From: Curvibacter cyanobacteriorum
GTDB taxonomy: Bacteria > Pseudomonadota > Gammaproteobacteria > Burkholderiales > Burkholderiaceae_C
DNA length: 64,000 bases
Direction: 5' to 3'
NCBI RefSeq assembly: GCF_028649475.1
Contig: NZ_JAQSIP010000013.1
Coordinates: 62,001-126,000, forward strand
This document shows, piece by piece, positions 17,963 through 25,736 of the stretch (position 1 is its first letter; every line of letters begins with the position of its first letter). The position numbers and the translations under genes were made by a program. The notes beneath the pieces are model-generated. The model was not told the DNA's origin and searched no databases. It saw only the letters and a list, made by a program, of their open reading frames with translations.

Positions 17963-18508
17963 ATGTCGTCTGCTGTCGTCGCCGCTGCCGAACCCTGGAC
18001 CACCGAGGCGGCCTTGCCGGCCGAGGTGCCGTTGAACGAACGCGATGGGCGTTACCTGCGCGCGGCGATCGCGCTGGCCGACCGGGGGCGTTCGCGTGGC
18101 AACCGGCCCTTCGGCGCGGTGCTGGTGTCGCCCGACGATGAGGTGATGGGCGAGGCCTGGTGCAACACCACCGAAACCGGCGACTGCACGGGCCACGCCG
18201 AGACCGGCCTGGTGCGCGCGGTGAGCCCGCGCTACTCGCGCGAACAACTGGCCGCCGCCACGCTGTACAGCTCGGGCGAGCCCTGCGTGATGTGTGCCGG
18301 GGCCATCTTCTGGTCCAATGTGCGGCGCGTGGTCTATGGCATTGACGCGCAGCGCCTGCGGGTGTTCCGCGGCGAACGGCTGGACCAACGCGATGCCGAG
18401 CTGTCCTGCCGTGATGTGTTCAACGCCTCGCCCTACGCCATCGAATGCGTGGGCCCGGCGCTGATCGAAGAGGCCAGCCAGTCCCACCGCGGTGCCTGGA
18501 AGCTGTGA
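17963..18508 (+). CDS. Nucleoside/nucleobase deaminase, CDA fold
   Basis: 181 residues with the zinc deaminase signature: GHAETGLVRAV (His and catalytic Glu) and GEPCVMCAGAIFW (the two zinc Cys). Related enzymes deaminate guanine, cytosine or nucleosides to release ammonia. The first 30 residues are an extra N-terminal stretch. Its TGA overlaps the GTG start of the RutR-like regulator by 4 bases, so it shares a transcript with the regulator and with the heterocycle operon that follows. It may be guanine deaminase-like. The window alone cannot fix the substrate. Confidence 0.88.
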   Translation: MSSAVVAAAEPWTTEAALPAEVPLNERDGRYLRAAIALADRGRSRGNRPFGAVLVSPDDEVMGEAWCNTTETGDCTGHAETGLVRAVSPRYSREQLAAATLYSSGEPCVMCAGAIFWSNVRRVVYGIDAQRLRVFRGERLDQRDAELSCRDVFNASPYAIECVGPALIEEASQSHRGAWKL

Positions 18509-19236
18509 ACGCCACCGCCCGCCTGCCCCCTGATCAGGCCTTGCTGGCCGAGGCCGACGCCGAACCCCAGGCGCCCGGCCAGCGGGCGCGCGCCGGCCGC
18601 GAACGCACGCTGGCGGCGATCCGGGCGGCGGCCATCGTGGAGTTCAGCCAACACGGCTTCAAGGGCGCCTCGACCCAGGCCATTGCCGAGCGCGCTGGCC
18701 TGACCAAACCGCAACTGCATTACTACATCCAGGGCAAGGACGAGCTGTACGAAGAGCTGCTGGGCTCGGTCCTGCAGGGCTGGAGCAGTGCCTTTGTGTT
18801 CGATGCCCCGGCCGACGGCCCCGCAGCCGACCCGCGCCAGGTGCTGGCCGAGTACGTGCGGCGCAAGCTCGACTACGCGCTGGACCAACCGGGCCTGTCG
18901 CGCATTTTCACCAGCGAGGTGCTCAGCGGCGGCCGCAAGCTGGGCCGCTACTGGCCCGAGGCGCTGCGCTCGACCCAGCACAAGGTCGAGGTGATCGAGC
19001 GCTGGATGGCCGCAGGCCTGGTGCGCCCGCTCGATGCCCGCGTGCTGCTGATGCAGATCTGGGGCATGACCCAGCATTACGCCGACTATGGCGTGCAGGT
19101 GCGCGTCATGTTGGGGCTGCCCCCCGACGCCCCGATCGAGCGCGCACCGATTGCGCTGCAAATCACCAACTTTGTGCTGATGGGCTGCGGCCTGGCACCA
19201 CTTCAAGACAGCCCGCCGCTCAGCGCGCCGGTTTGA
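18505..19236 (+). CDS. RutR-like TetR family regulator
   Basis: 243 residues from a GTG that overlaps the preceding stop (GTGA). The DNA-binding domain has STQAIAERAGLTKPQLHYYI near residue 60. The C-terminal part (LLMQIWGMTQHYADY and the region before it) fits the YcdC/RutR type. RutR in E. coli senses uracil or thymine and controls pyrimidine degradation. A palindrome closely related to the RutR box lies 65 bp after the stop, before the next gene. This supports a local repressor of the amidohydrolase and transport operon. The inducer is unknown. Confidence 0.88.
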   Translation: MNATARLPPDQALLAEADAEPQAPGQRARAGRERTLAAIRAAAIVEFSQHGFKGASTQAIAERAGLTKPQLHYYIQGKDELYEELLGSVLQGWSSAFVFDAPADGPAADPRQVLAEYVRRKLDYALDQPGLSRIFTSEVLSGGRKLGRYWPEALRSTQHKVEVIERWMAAGLVRPLDARVLLMQIWGMTQHYADYGVQVRVMLGLPPDAPIERAPIALQITNFVLMGCGLAPLQDSPPLSAPV

Positions 19237-19300
19237 GCCCCGCCGCGGGGCAGGCGCCGGCCTGCGCGGCTGGCACAGCGTTTGCAACGTGTTCTGAACA

Positions 19301-19330
19301 TTTGACCGATCGATCAAATCAAGTGGTCAA
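19301..19330. promoter_or_regulatory. RutR-like operator before the heterocycle operon
   Basis: TTTGACCGATCGATCAAA (19301-19318) is an 18-bp palindrome with a single mismatched base pair. A further half site TGGTCAA lies at 19324-19330. The E. coli RutR box has TTGACCA and TGGTCAA half sites, so both halves resemble it. The site is 56-85 bp before the first gene of the operon. Confidence 0.65.
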
Positions 19331-19385
19331 GGATTCGGCCGTCGGCCGAAGCCGACCTGTCCGACCCCGTGAAAGGGCCTGAACG

Positions 19386-19973
19386 ATGCGGATTTTGGTG
19401 ATTTATTGCCACCCGGTAGAGAGCAGCTACAACGCCGCGCTGCACCAGCAGGTGCTGAGCAGCCTGCGCCAGGCCGGCCACGAGGTGGACGACTGCGATC
19501 TGTACGCCGAGGGCTTCAACCCGGTGCTGTCGCGCGAGGAGCGCCTGGGCTACCACGAGGTGCCCAGCAACCGCGTGCCGGTGCAGGGCTATGTCGACCG
19601 ACTGCTGTGGGCCGAAGGCCTGGTGTTTTGTTTCCCGACCTGGTGCTTTGGCTTGCCCGCGATGCTGAAGGGATTCTTTGACCGCGTGCTGATGCCCGGC
19701 GTGGCCTTTGACATCAGCGACCCCCAACACGTCAAACCCGCGCTGACCCACTTGCGGCGCATCTCGGCCGTGGTCACCTATGGCCGCCCCCGTTGGACGG
19801 CCTGGTTCATGGGCGACCCGCCCCGCAAGGTCATCACACGTTACCTGCGCCTGCTGACCGGGGGCAGCGCCCGCGTCAGCTACCACGCCCACTACCACAT
19901 GAATGTGGCCACTCCGCACAGCCTGAAAGCCTTCCAGGCCCGGGTGGCCCGCGCCATGGAGCGTTTCGCATGA
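19386..19973 (+). CDS. NAD(P)H-dependent flavodoxin-fold oxidoreductase
   Basis: 195 residues of the NAD(P)H:quinone oxidoreductase/KefF-like group (PF02525). It opens with the FMN-binding loop YCHPVESSYNAAL and has FCFPTWCFGLPAMLKGFFDR in the middle, which is the family signature. It probably transfers electrons from NAD(P)H to a quinone, flavin or ring substrate. Its stop overlaps the next ATG (ATGA). It is the first gene after the RutR-like operator, so it is likely part of the pathway, perhaps as reductase. Its exact role is open. Confidence 0.87.
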   Translation: MRILVIYCHPVESSYNAALHQQVLSSLRQAGHEVDDCDLYAEGFNPVLSREERLGYHEVPSNRVPVQGYVDRLLWAEGLVFCFPTWCFGLPAMLKGFFDRVLMPGVAFDISDPQHVKPALTHLRRISAVVTYGRPRWTAWFMGDPPRKVITRYLRLLTGGSARVSYHAHYHMNVATPHSLKAFQARVARAMERFA

Positions 19974-21292
19974 GCCCCACCGCCTGGTCGCAGCCCGACG
20001 GTCGGCGTGGCACCGCGCCTGACGCCTTGGCGCAGGCCCGCCTGCCGGCCTGGGCCCTGCCCAATGACTGGCCCCGTGAAGGGGGCGTGCCCGCGCTGGC
20101 CGACCTGCAATGGCACGCCGGCCGCGTGACTCGCCTGAGCCCGCACGGCCAGGCCCCCTTGCAGGGCGAGGTCTGGTCACTGGGCGGTGCCCCGGTCCTG
20201 CCCGGTCTGGTCGACGCCCACACCCACCTCGACAAAGCCTTCACCTTGCCACGCCTGGGCGAGGTGCAGCCCGGTCTGCTGGGCGCCATCGAGGCCATGA
20301 TGCAGGACCGCCGCCACTGGACGGCCGACGACGTGCATGCGCGTGCCAGCCAGGGCTTGCGCTGGGCCTGGGAGGCCGGTGTGGTGCACCTGCGCACCCA
20401 CTGCGACTGGTGGGAACCGCAGACCACGCCCGTGGCCTGGCCGGTGCTGCGTGAGCTGGCGCAGGCCTGGCAGGGCCGCTTGCAGCTTGACCGCGTCAGC
20501 CTGATCCCGCTGCACCTGTATGCCGAACGCGACACGGCTTTTGCGCTGGCGGCCCAGGTCGCGGCCAGTGGCCCTGGGGCCTGCCTGGGGGGCTTTGTGC
20601 ACAGCAGCAACTGGGACCCGCTGGCGCTGCGCCACCTGCTCGAGGCTGCGCGCTACCACGACCTCGATGTCGACCTGCATGTGGACGAAGAACTCAACCC
20701 GCGGGCCCAGGGCCTGTGGCATGTGGCGCGCCTGGTCAAGGCGCTGGACCTGCGCACCCGCGTGGTCTGTGGCCACACCTGCGCGCTGGCGGCCCAGCCC
20801 GAAGCCGAGGCCCTGGCCACGCTGGACGCGGTGGCCGAGGCCGGCCTGACCCTGGTCAGCCTGCCCATCACCAACTTGCTGCTGCAAGACGCGGTCACCG
20901 GCCGCACACCGCGGGCCCGCGGCCTGACGCTGGTGAAAGAAGCACGGGTGCGTGGCATCCCGGTGCTGCTGGCCAGCGACAACGTGCAAGACCCGTTTTG
21001 CCCCAGCGGCAGCTTTGACCCCCTGGAGGCCTTTGGTGTCGGCGTGGCGATGGGCCAGCTGGGCCAGCCCTTTGACGTGTGGAGCGACAGCCTGTGCCGT
21101 CGCTCGGCGCTGGCCCGCCCCGGCAGCGCCCCGCCGGCGCCGTTGCGCGTCGGCAGCGAGGCCGACGTGTTGATCTTCCCGCAGGCCAATGCCTGGGGCT
21201 TCCCCTCGCGCACCCAGCCCCGCGTGGTGCTGCGCCAGGGGCAGCCCTTGGCTTGGCCCCCTTCAACCCCTTGGACAGAGGCGTCCGCATGA
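19970..21292 (+). CDS. Cytosine deaminase-like amidohydrolase
   Basis: 440 residues of the amidohydrolase superfamily, cytosine deaminase (CodA) branch. Metal ligands in order: DAHTHLDK (about residues 79-86), HVDEELNP in the middle, VCGHTCAL, and ASDNVQDPF with the final Asp. HLDK instead of the usual HxH is shared with CodA and with related cyclic-amidine deaminases. It deaminates or hydrolyses a ring C-N bond in the cytoplasm. The ATG at 19970 overlaps the previous stop, and its own stop overlaps the RidA start. Whether the substrate is cytosine, creatinine or another ring is not determined. Confidence 0.85.
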   Translation: MSPTAWSQPDGRRGTAPDALAQARLPAWALPNDWPREGGVPALADLQWHAGRVTRLSPHGQAPLQGEVWSLGGAPVLPGLVDAHTHLDKAFTLPRLGEVQPGLLGAIEAMMQDRRHWTADDVHARASQGLRWAWEAGVVHLRTHCDWWEPQTTPVAWPVLRELAQAWQGRLQLDRVSLIPLHLYAERDTAFALAAQVAASGPGACLGGFVHSSNWDPLALRHLLEAARYHDLDVDLHVDEELNPRAQGLWHVARLVKALDLRTRVVCGHTCALAAQPEAEALATLDAVAEAGLTLVSLPITNLLLQDAVTGRTPRARGLTLVKEARVRGIPVLLASDNVQDPFCPSGSFDPLEAFGVGVAMGQLGQPFDVWSDSLCRRSALARPGSAPPAPLRVGSEADVLIFPQANAWGFPSRTQPRVVLRQGQPLAWPPSTPWTEASA

Positions 21293-21825
21293 GTGTGACA
21301 TCCGTTCCAGGCGCCACCGCGGTGGCGCCCGCCCAACCGGGCAGTACCTTGGTGGCGCCCGCCCAGCCGGGCGGTGCCGCCGCCCTGGCCCAGCCGCTGG
21401 CGCGTTACGCGGCCTGGCGCCGGGTTGGGGACTTTGTGTTCCTGTCCGGCGTGATCGCGGTCGATCCGGCGGCCCAGCGCATCGTGCGCGGTTACGCCGA
21501 CATCCCGGACGCGGCGGCCGACCTGGTGGGGCGCACCGGTGAGTTCTCGAGCGACTACAAGGACGGCCCGATCCTGGCCCAAAGCTGGTATGTGCTGGAC
21601 CGCGTGCGCCTGACCATCGAGGCCGCAGGCGGCCAGATGAGCGACGTGTTCAAGCTGGTGCAGTACTTCAAGAACCTGGACCACTTTCCGCACTACAGCC
21701 GGGTGCGCAAGCTGTTCTTCCCCGGTGAGCCACCGGCCTCGACGGTGGTGCAGGTCAGTGCCATGTTGCCCAGCGAAGACATCCTGATCGAAGTCGAGGC
21801 CACCGCCTACCTGCCGCTGCGCTGA
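21289..21825 (+). CDS. RidA family protein
   Basis: 178 residues. The C-terminal 130 form a YjgF/YER057c/UK114 domain (VGDFVFLSGVIAVDP, then FKLVQYFKN, and IEVEATAYL at the end). RidA proteins hydrolyse reactive enamines or imines, and RutC plays this part in uracil degradation. The usual family length is about 130, so the first 40 residues are extra and contain a repeated VAPAQPG caused by a 22-bp direct repeat. Expected RidA arginine placement near the C-terminus is not obvious (it ends LPLR). It overlaps the amidohydrolase by 4 bases. Confidence 0.82.
   Translation: MSVTSVPGATAVAPAQPGSTLVAPAQPGGAAALAQPLARYAAWRRVGDFVFLSGVIAVDPAAQRIVRGYADIPDAAADLVGRTGEFSSDYKDGPILAQSWYVLDRVRLTIEAAGGQMSDVFKLVQYFKNLDHFPHYSRVRKLFFPGEPPASTVVQVSAMLPSEDILIEVEATAYLPLR
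21321..21372 (+). repeat. 22-bp direct repeat inside the RidA gene
   Basis: The 22 bases at 21321-21342 recur at 21351-21372 with one change, a 30-bp period, giving two copies of VAPAQPG in the N-terminal tail. This suggests a local duplication in a linker. Confidence 0.6.
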
Positions 21826-21883
21826 CGCCCGGCTCACCACGACCACCGACCAGTCCCACCCACCCGCTCCCAGAAGGTACCCC

Positions 21884-22744
21884 ATGCTGCATGGCTACAC
21901 CCCACCCCAGCGTTACTTGCCCTACCTGAGCTGGCGCGAAATCGTTGCACTGCCGGACCGCGAGAACACCGTCATCGTGCTGCCCACCGGCGCCACCGAG
22001 CAACATGGCCCGCACCTGCCTTGTGCGGTGGACACGGTGATCTCGGCCGGTGTGGTGGGCCATGCACTGGCGGCGCTGCCCGCGTCGGTGCCGGCCTACG
22101 CGATGGCCCCGATCACCTACGGCAAGAGCGAGGAGCACCTGCACTTTCCGGGCACCATGACGCTGAGCGGCGAGACCCTGCTGGCGACCATGAACGAGCT
22201 GGGGGAGTCGGTCTACCGGGCGGGCTTTCGCAAGCTGCTGATCGTCAACGGCCATGGCGGCCAGCCCCAGGTGATGGAGATGGCGGCGCGCGAGCTGCGC
22301 CTGCGCCATGGCGACTTCATCGTGGTGCCCAGCTTCACCTGGCGTGTGCCCCATGTCGCGGGCCAGTACCTGTCGGAGCGCGAAAAAAAGCTGGCCATGC
22401 ACGCGGGCCACGCCGAAACCGCGCTGATGCTGGCGCTGGCCCCCGACACCGTGCAGATGGCGCACGCGGTCACCAATTACCCGCCTGAGTTCCCCTCGCG
22501 CCTGCTGTCGCCCGATGGCCGCCCGGCCTGCGCCTGGAGCGCACGCGACTTTGGCCCCAGCGGCATCATTGGCGACCCCCTGCCGGCCACCGCCGAGCAG
22601 GGCCAGGCGATCCTTGAATCACTGGCCCAGAGCTGGGCCCAGGCCATCACCGAGCTGCACCAGTTGCAGTGGGCCCCGCGCGCGGAGCCGACCTGGGGCC
22701 GCGCGCAGCACTGCGGCCATGTCGAGGCCCAGTGGCCTGCGTGA
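21884..22744 (+). CDS. Creatininase family amidohydrolase
   Basis: 286 residues, normal for creatinine amidohydrolase-type enzymes. Metal residues are visible in PTGATEQHGPHLPCAVDT (Glu39, His41, Asp50), followed by VNGHGGQPQVME and AGHAETALML. The family opens cyclic amides or deformylates pyrimidines (creatininase, ArfB, MftE). It starts 58 bases after RidA, with AGAAGGT before the ATG. In this operon it would be a second ring-opening or amide-hydrolysing step. Which member of the family it is cannot be told from motifs. Confidence 0.88.
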   Translation: MLHGYTPPQRYLPYLSWREIVALPDRENTVIVLPTGATEQHGPHLPCAVDTVISAGVVGHALAALPASVPAYAMAPITYGKSEEHLHFPGTMTLSGETLLATMNELGESVYRAGFRKLLIVNGHGGQPQVMEMAARELRLRHGDFIVVPSFTWRVPHVAGQYLSEREKKLAMHAGHAETALMLALAPDTVQMAHAVTNYPPEFPSRLLSPDGRPACAWSARDFGPSGIIGDPLPATAEQGQAILESLAQSWAQAITELHQLQWAPRAEPTWGRAQHCGHVEAQWPA

Positions 22745-22849
22745 GCGCCGCCAGGGCAGGGCTGGCGCTGGCCTGAATCCTGCTGAACCCGCGCGGCAAC
22801 CCCCTTTTGTCTCACTTCCCTTCCATCCACCCACTCCCGGAGTTCTGCC

Positions 22850-23875
22850 ATGACCGAGTCTGCTGTCCTCACCCGTGCCCTGTCCCGCCTGGCGGCCCCC
22901 TGGCGTCCCGTCGCCCTGGCTGCCTGCACCCTGGCGACCTGGGGCAGCGGCGCCGCGCACGCGGATGAGCCTTTCGTCTACATGACCAACTGGTACGCCC
23001 AGGCCGAGCACGGGGGCTTCTACCAGGCCCTGGCCACCGGTCTGTACAAGAAGGCGGGGCTGGATGTCAGCCTCAAGATGGGCGGCCCGCAGGTCAATGT
23101 GGTGCAGATCATGGCCGCCGGTCAGGCCGACTGCGTGATGGGCTCGAGCGACCTGCAGATGGTGCAGATCCGCGAGGGCGGCGTGCCGGTGACCACCGTG
23201 GCCGCGATGTTCCAGAAGGACCCGCAGGTGCTGATCGGCCACGAGGACGTGAAAAAGTTCGAAGACCTCAAGGGCAAGACCATCCTGATCGCCGGCTCGG
23301 CCCAAAAGGGCTTCTGGCCCTGGCTCAAGGCCAAGTATGGTTTCACCGATGCCCAGACCCGGCCCTACACCTTCAACATCCAGCCCTTTGTGGCCGACAA
23401 GAACACGGCCCAGCAGGGCTACCTGACGTCCGAACCCTTTGCCATCCAGAAGGCGGGCGTCAAGGCCAACACCCTGATGTTCAGCGACCATGGCTTCCCG
23501 GCCTATGCCACCACCGTGTCGTGCATGGACAAGACCGTCAAGGACCGCAAGAAGGCGGTGGCGGCCTTCGTCAAGGCTTCGGTGGAAGGCTGGAAGAGCT
23601 ACCTCGCCGACCCGGCCCCGGGCAATGCCCTGATCAAGAAGGACAACCCGCAGATGACCGACGAGCAACTGGCCTACAGCGTGGCCAAGCTCAAGGAGAC
23701 CGGCATGGTCGGCGGCGGCGACGCGGCCGCCCTGGGCATCGGCGTGATGACCGACGCGCGCATCAAGGCCAGCTACGACTTCCTCGTCAGCACCAAGCTG
23801 ATCGACCCCGCCAAGGTCAAGCCCAGCGAGGCCTACAGCACCGAGTTCGTGAAAGACCTCAAGGTCCTGCCCTGA
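22850..23875 (+). CDS. ABC transporter substrate-binding protein, NMT1/THI5-like
   Basis: 341 residues. An N-terminal signal sequence of about 38 residues ends at AHAD, with Sec-type hydrophobicity (PVALAACTLATWGSGAA). The mature part begins FVYMTNWYAQAEHGGFYQAL, characteristic of the NMT1/SsuA-like family that binds thiamine pyrimidines, riboflavin precursors, sulfonates or nitrile-like small molecules in the periplasm. The ATPase and permease follow. A 9-bp inverted repeat just after the stop could protect this mRNA segment, giving more binding protein than permease. Confidence 0.9.
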   Translation: MTESAVLTRALSRLAAPWRPVALAACTLATWGSGAAHADEPFVYMTNWYAQAEHGGFYQALATGLYKKAGLDVSLKMGGPQVNVVQIMAAGQADCVMGSSDLQMVQIREGGVPVTTVAAMFQKDPQVLIGHEDVKKFEDLKGKTILIAGSAQKGFWPWLKAKYGFTDAQTRPYTFNIQPFVADKNTAQQGYLTSEPFAIQKAGVKANTLMFSDHGFPAYATTVSCMDKTVKDRKKAVAAFVKASVEGWKSYLADPAPGNALIKKDNPQMTDEQLAYSVAKLKETGMVGGGDAAALGIGVMTDARIKASYDFLVSTKLIDPAKVKPSEAYSTEFVKDLKVLP

Positions 23876-23900
23876 GGCCTGGCCACCGCCTGGCCCTGAG

Positions 23901-23920
23901 CGGTGCCCCTTGGGGCACCG
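23901..23920 (+). other. Intercistronic hairpin after the binding-protein gene
   Basis: CGGTGCCCC (23901-23909) pairs perfectly with GGGGCACCG (23912-23920). There is no T-tract. Its place between the binding-protein gene and the ATPase gene fits a 3' mRNA stabiliser or partial terminator, as in other binding-protein operons. Confidence 0.5.
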
Positions 23921-23972
23921 GTCGGCTGGGCGGTGGGATTTGGATGTGTCTGATTGACCTGAAAGCCCCGGC

Positions 23973-24818
23973 ATGAACCCTGACATGAGCCCGGATGCCC
24001 AGCAGCCTCCCGTGACGGGGGCTGCGTCCACTGCGGTGGACGAGGTGCCCGCGGTCGACATCCTGTCGGCCGAAAAAACCTACCCCAACGGCACGCGCGC
24101 CCTGCTGCCGGTGGACCTGAGCCTGCGTGAAGGCGAGTTCGTCACCTTGCTCGGTCCCTCGGGCTGCGGCAAGAGCACCTTGCTGAAGATGATCGCGGGG
24201 CTGCTGGAGCCCAGTGACGGCCGCCTGCTGCTGTGGCGCAAGCCGGTGGCCGAGCTGGCCCAGACCGGGCGCAAGATGGCCTTTGTGTTCCAGTCGCCCA
24301 CGCTGATGCCCTGGGCCTCGGTGCGCCGCAATGTGCGCCTGCCGCTGGACCTGGCGGGGGTGCCGCGCGCCGAGGCCGAGGCCCGCGTCAGCGAGGTGCT
24401 GGCCCTGGTGGGGCTGGCCAAGTTCGACCAGGCGCTGCCACGGGCCCTGTCGGGGGGCATGCAGATGCGGGTGTCGATTGCGCGCGGGCTGGTCACCGAG
24501 CCCGACCTGCTGCTGATGGACGAACCCTTTGGCGCGCTCGACGAGATCACCCGCCACAAGCTCGACGCCGAACTGCTGGAGCTGTGGCGCAAGAAGAAGC
24601 TCACCGTGATCTTTGTCACCCACTCGATCCACGAGGCGGTGTTCCTGTCCAGCCGGGTGGTCATGATGGCGGCCCGCCCGGGCCGCGTGGTGGAGCAGTT
24701 CCACATCGACGAGCCGCACCCGCGCACGGCAGACTTTCTGGTCAGCCCGCAATTTGCCGTCCATGCGCGCCAGTTGCAGGACAGCCTGCTGCGCGCCAGC
24801 ACCGAGGAGGAAGCGTGA
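23973..24818 (+). CDS. ABC transporter ATP-binding protein
   Basis: 281 residues of the SsuB/TauB/ThiZ group. Walker A GPSGCGKST, the Q-loop in FVFQSPTLMPW, signature LSGGMQMRV, Walker B LLLMDEPFGALDE and the switch His in FVTHSIHEAV are all intact. It powers the importer formed with the neighbouring binding protein and permease. A second Met is at residue 5. The stop TGA shares a base with the permease start (TGATG). Confidence 0.93.
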   Translation: MNPDMSPDAQQPPVTGAASTAVDEVPAVDILSAEKTYPNGTRALLPVDLSLREGEFVTLLGPSGCGKSTLLKMIAGLLEPSDGRLLLWRKPVAELAQTGRKMAFVFQSPTLMPWASVRRNVRLPLDLAGVPRAEAEARVSEVLALVGLAKFDQALPRALSGGMQMRVSIARGLVTEPDLLLMDEPFGALDEITRHKLDAELLELWRKKKLTVIFVTHSIHEAVFLSSRVVMMAARPGRVVEQFHIDEPHPRTADFLVSPQFAVHARQLQDSLLRASTEEEA

Positions 24819-25636
24819 TGAACCGCCCCGTCGCCCCCGCCTGGCTGCACCGCCCTCAGGTGCAGCGTGTCGTTTACCCGGCCCTGGTCGGCTTGTGCCT
24901 GCTCGCGGTGTGGCAGGGCCTGGTGACCGGGCTGGCGCTGCCGCCCTACCTGGTGCCCGGCCCGCTGCTGATGTTCGAGACCCTGATCAAGGACGCCCCC
25001 ACGCTGGGCCTGGCGCTGTGGGTGACCGTCAAGGTCACCTTGCTGGCCTTCTTGCTGGCCACCGTGGTCGGGGTGTTGATCTCGTTTGTGTTTGTGCAGA
25101 GCCAGCGCATCGAGACCGCGCTGTTCCCCTACGCCGTGCTGCTGCAGGTGACCCCGATCGTGGCCGTGGCGCCGCTGATCATCATCTGGGTGCGCGACGC
25201 CACCTTGTCGATGGTGATCTGTGCGGCGCTGGTGGCGCTGTTCCCGATCATCAGTAACACCACGCTGGGCCTGCGCAGCGTGGAGCCTGATCTGCAAGCC
25301 TACTTTCGCCTCAACCACGCCACGCGCTGGCAGTCCCTGGTGCGCCTGCGCATCCCGAGTGCCCTGCCTTACTTCTTTGGCGGCCTGCGCATTTCGAGCG
25401 GGCTGGCCCTGATCGGGGCCGTGGTGGCCGAGTTTGTGGCGGGCACCGGCGGCACCGGGGCCGGGCTGGCCTACCAGATCCTGCAGGCAGGCTTTCAGCT
25501 CAACATCCCGCGCATGTTCGCGGCCCTGCTGCTGATCTCGCTGACCGGCGTGACCCTGTTCGCCTTGATGTCCTGGCTGAGCCGCCGGGCGCTAGGCGGC
25601 TGGCACGCCAGTGAAACCTCGCGCGAGGGCGGCTGA
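24818..25636 (+). CDS. ABC transporter permease
   Basis: 272 residues of the SsuC/ThiX-type permease family with about six membrane segments. The cytoplasmic coupling loop is near residues 160-200 (LRSVEPDLQAYFRLNHA with the following RLRIPSALPYFFGGLRIS), the EAA-type motif that contacts the ATPase. The ATG at 24818 overlaps the ATPase stop and is preceded by GAGGAGG at 24804-24810. In-frame sequence further upstream is only the ATPase gene read in another frame. Confidence 0.92.
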   Translation: MNRPVAPAWLHRPQVQRVVYPALVGLCLLAVWQGLVTGLALPPYLVPGPLLMFETLIKDAPTLGLALWVTVKVTLLAFLLATVVGVLISFVFVQSQRIETALFPYAVLLQVTPIVAVAPLIIIWVRDATLSMVICAALVALFPIISNTTLGLRSVEPDLQAYFRLNHATRWQSLVRLRIPSALPYFFGGLRISSGLALIGAVVAEFVAGTGGTGAGLAYQILQAGFQLNIPRMFAALLLISLTGVTLFALMSWLSRRALGGWHASETSREGG

Positions 25637-25736
25637 GCCCCGTCCCTGTCTGCCCTGGCCCTGGCGCCGCCTTCGTCAGGGGCCCCATCACCGCCTTGAC
25701 CGACCCACCGACCCTGGACTGCTGGAGTACCCGCCC

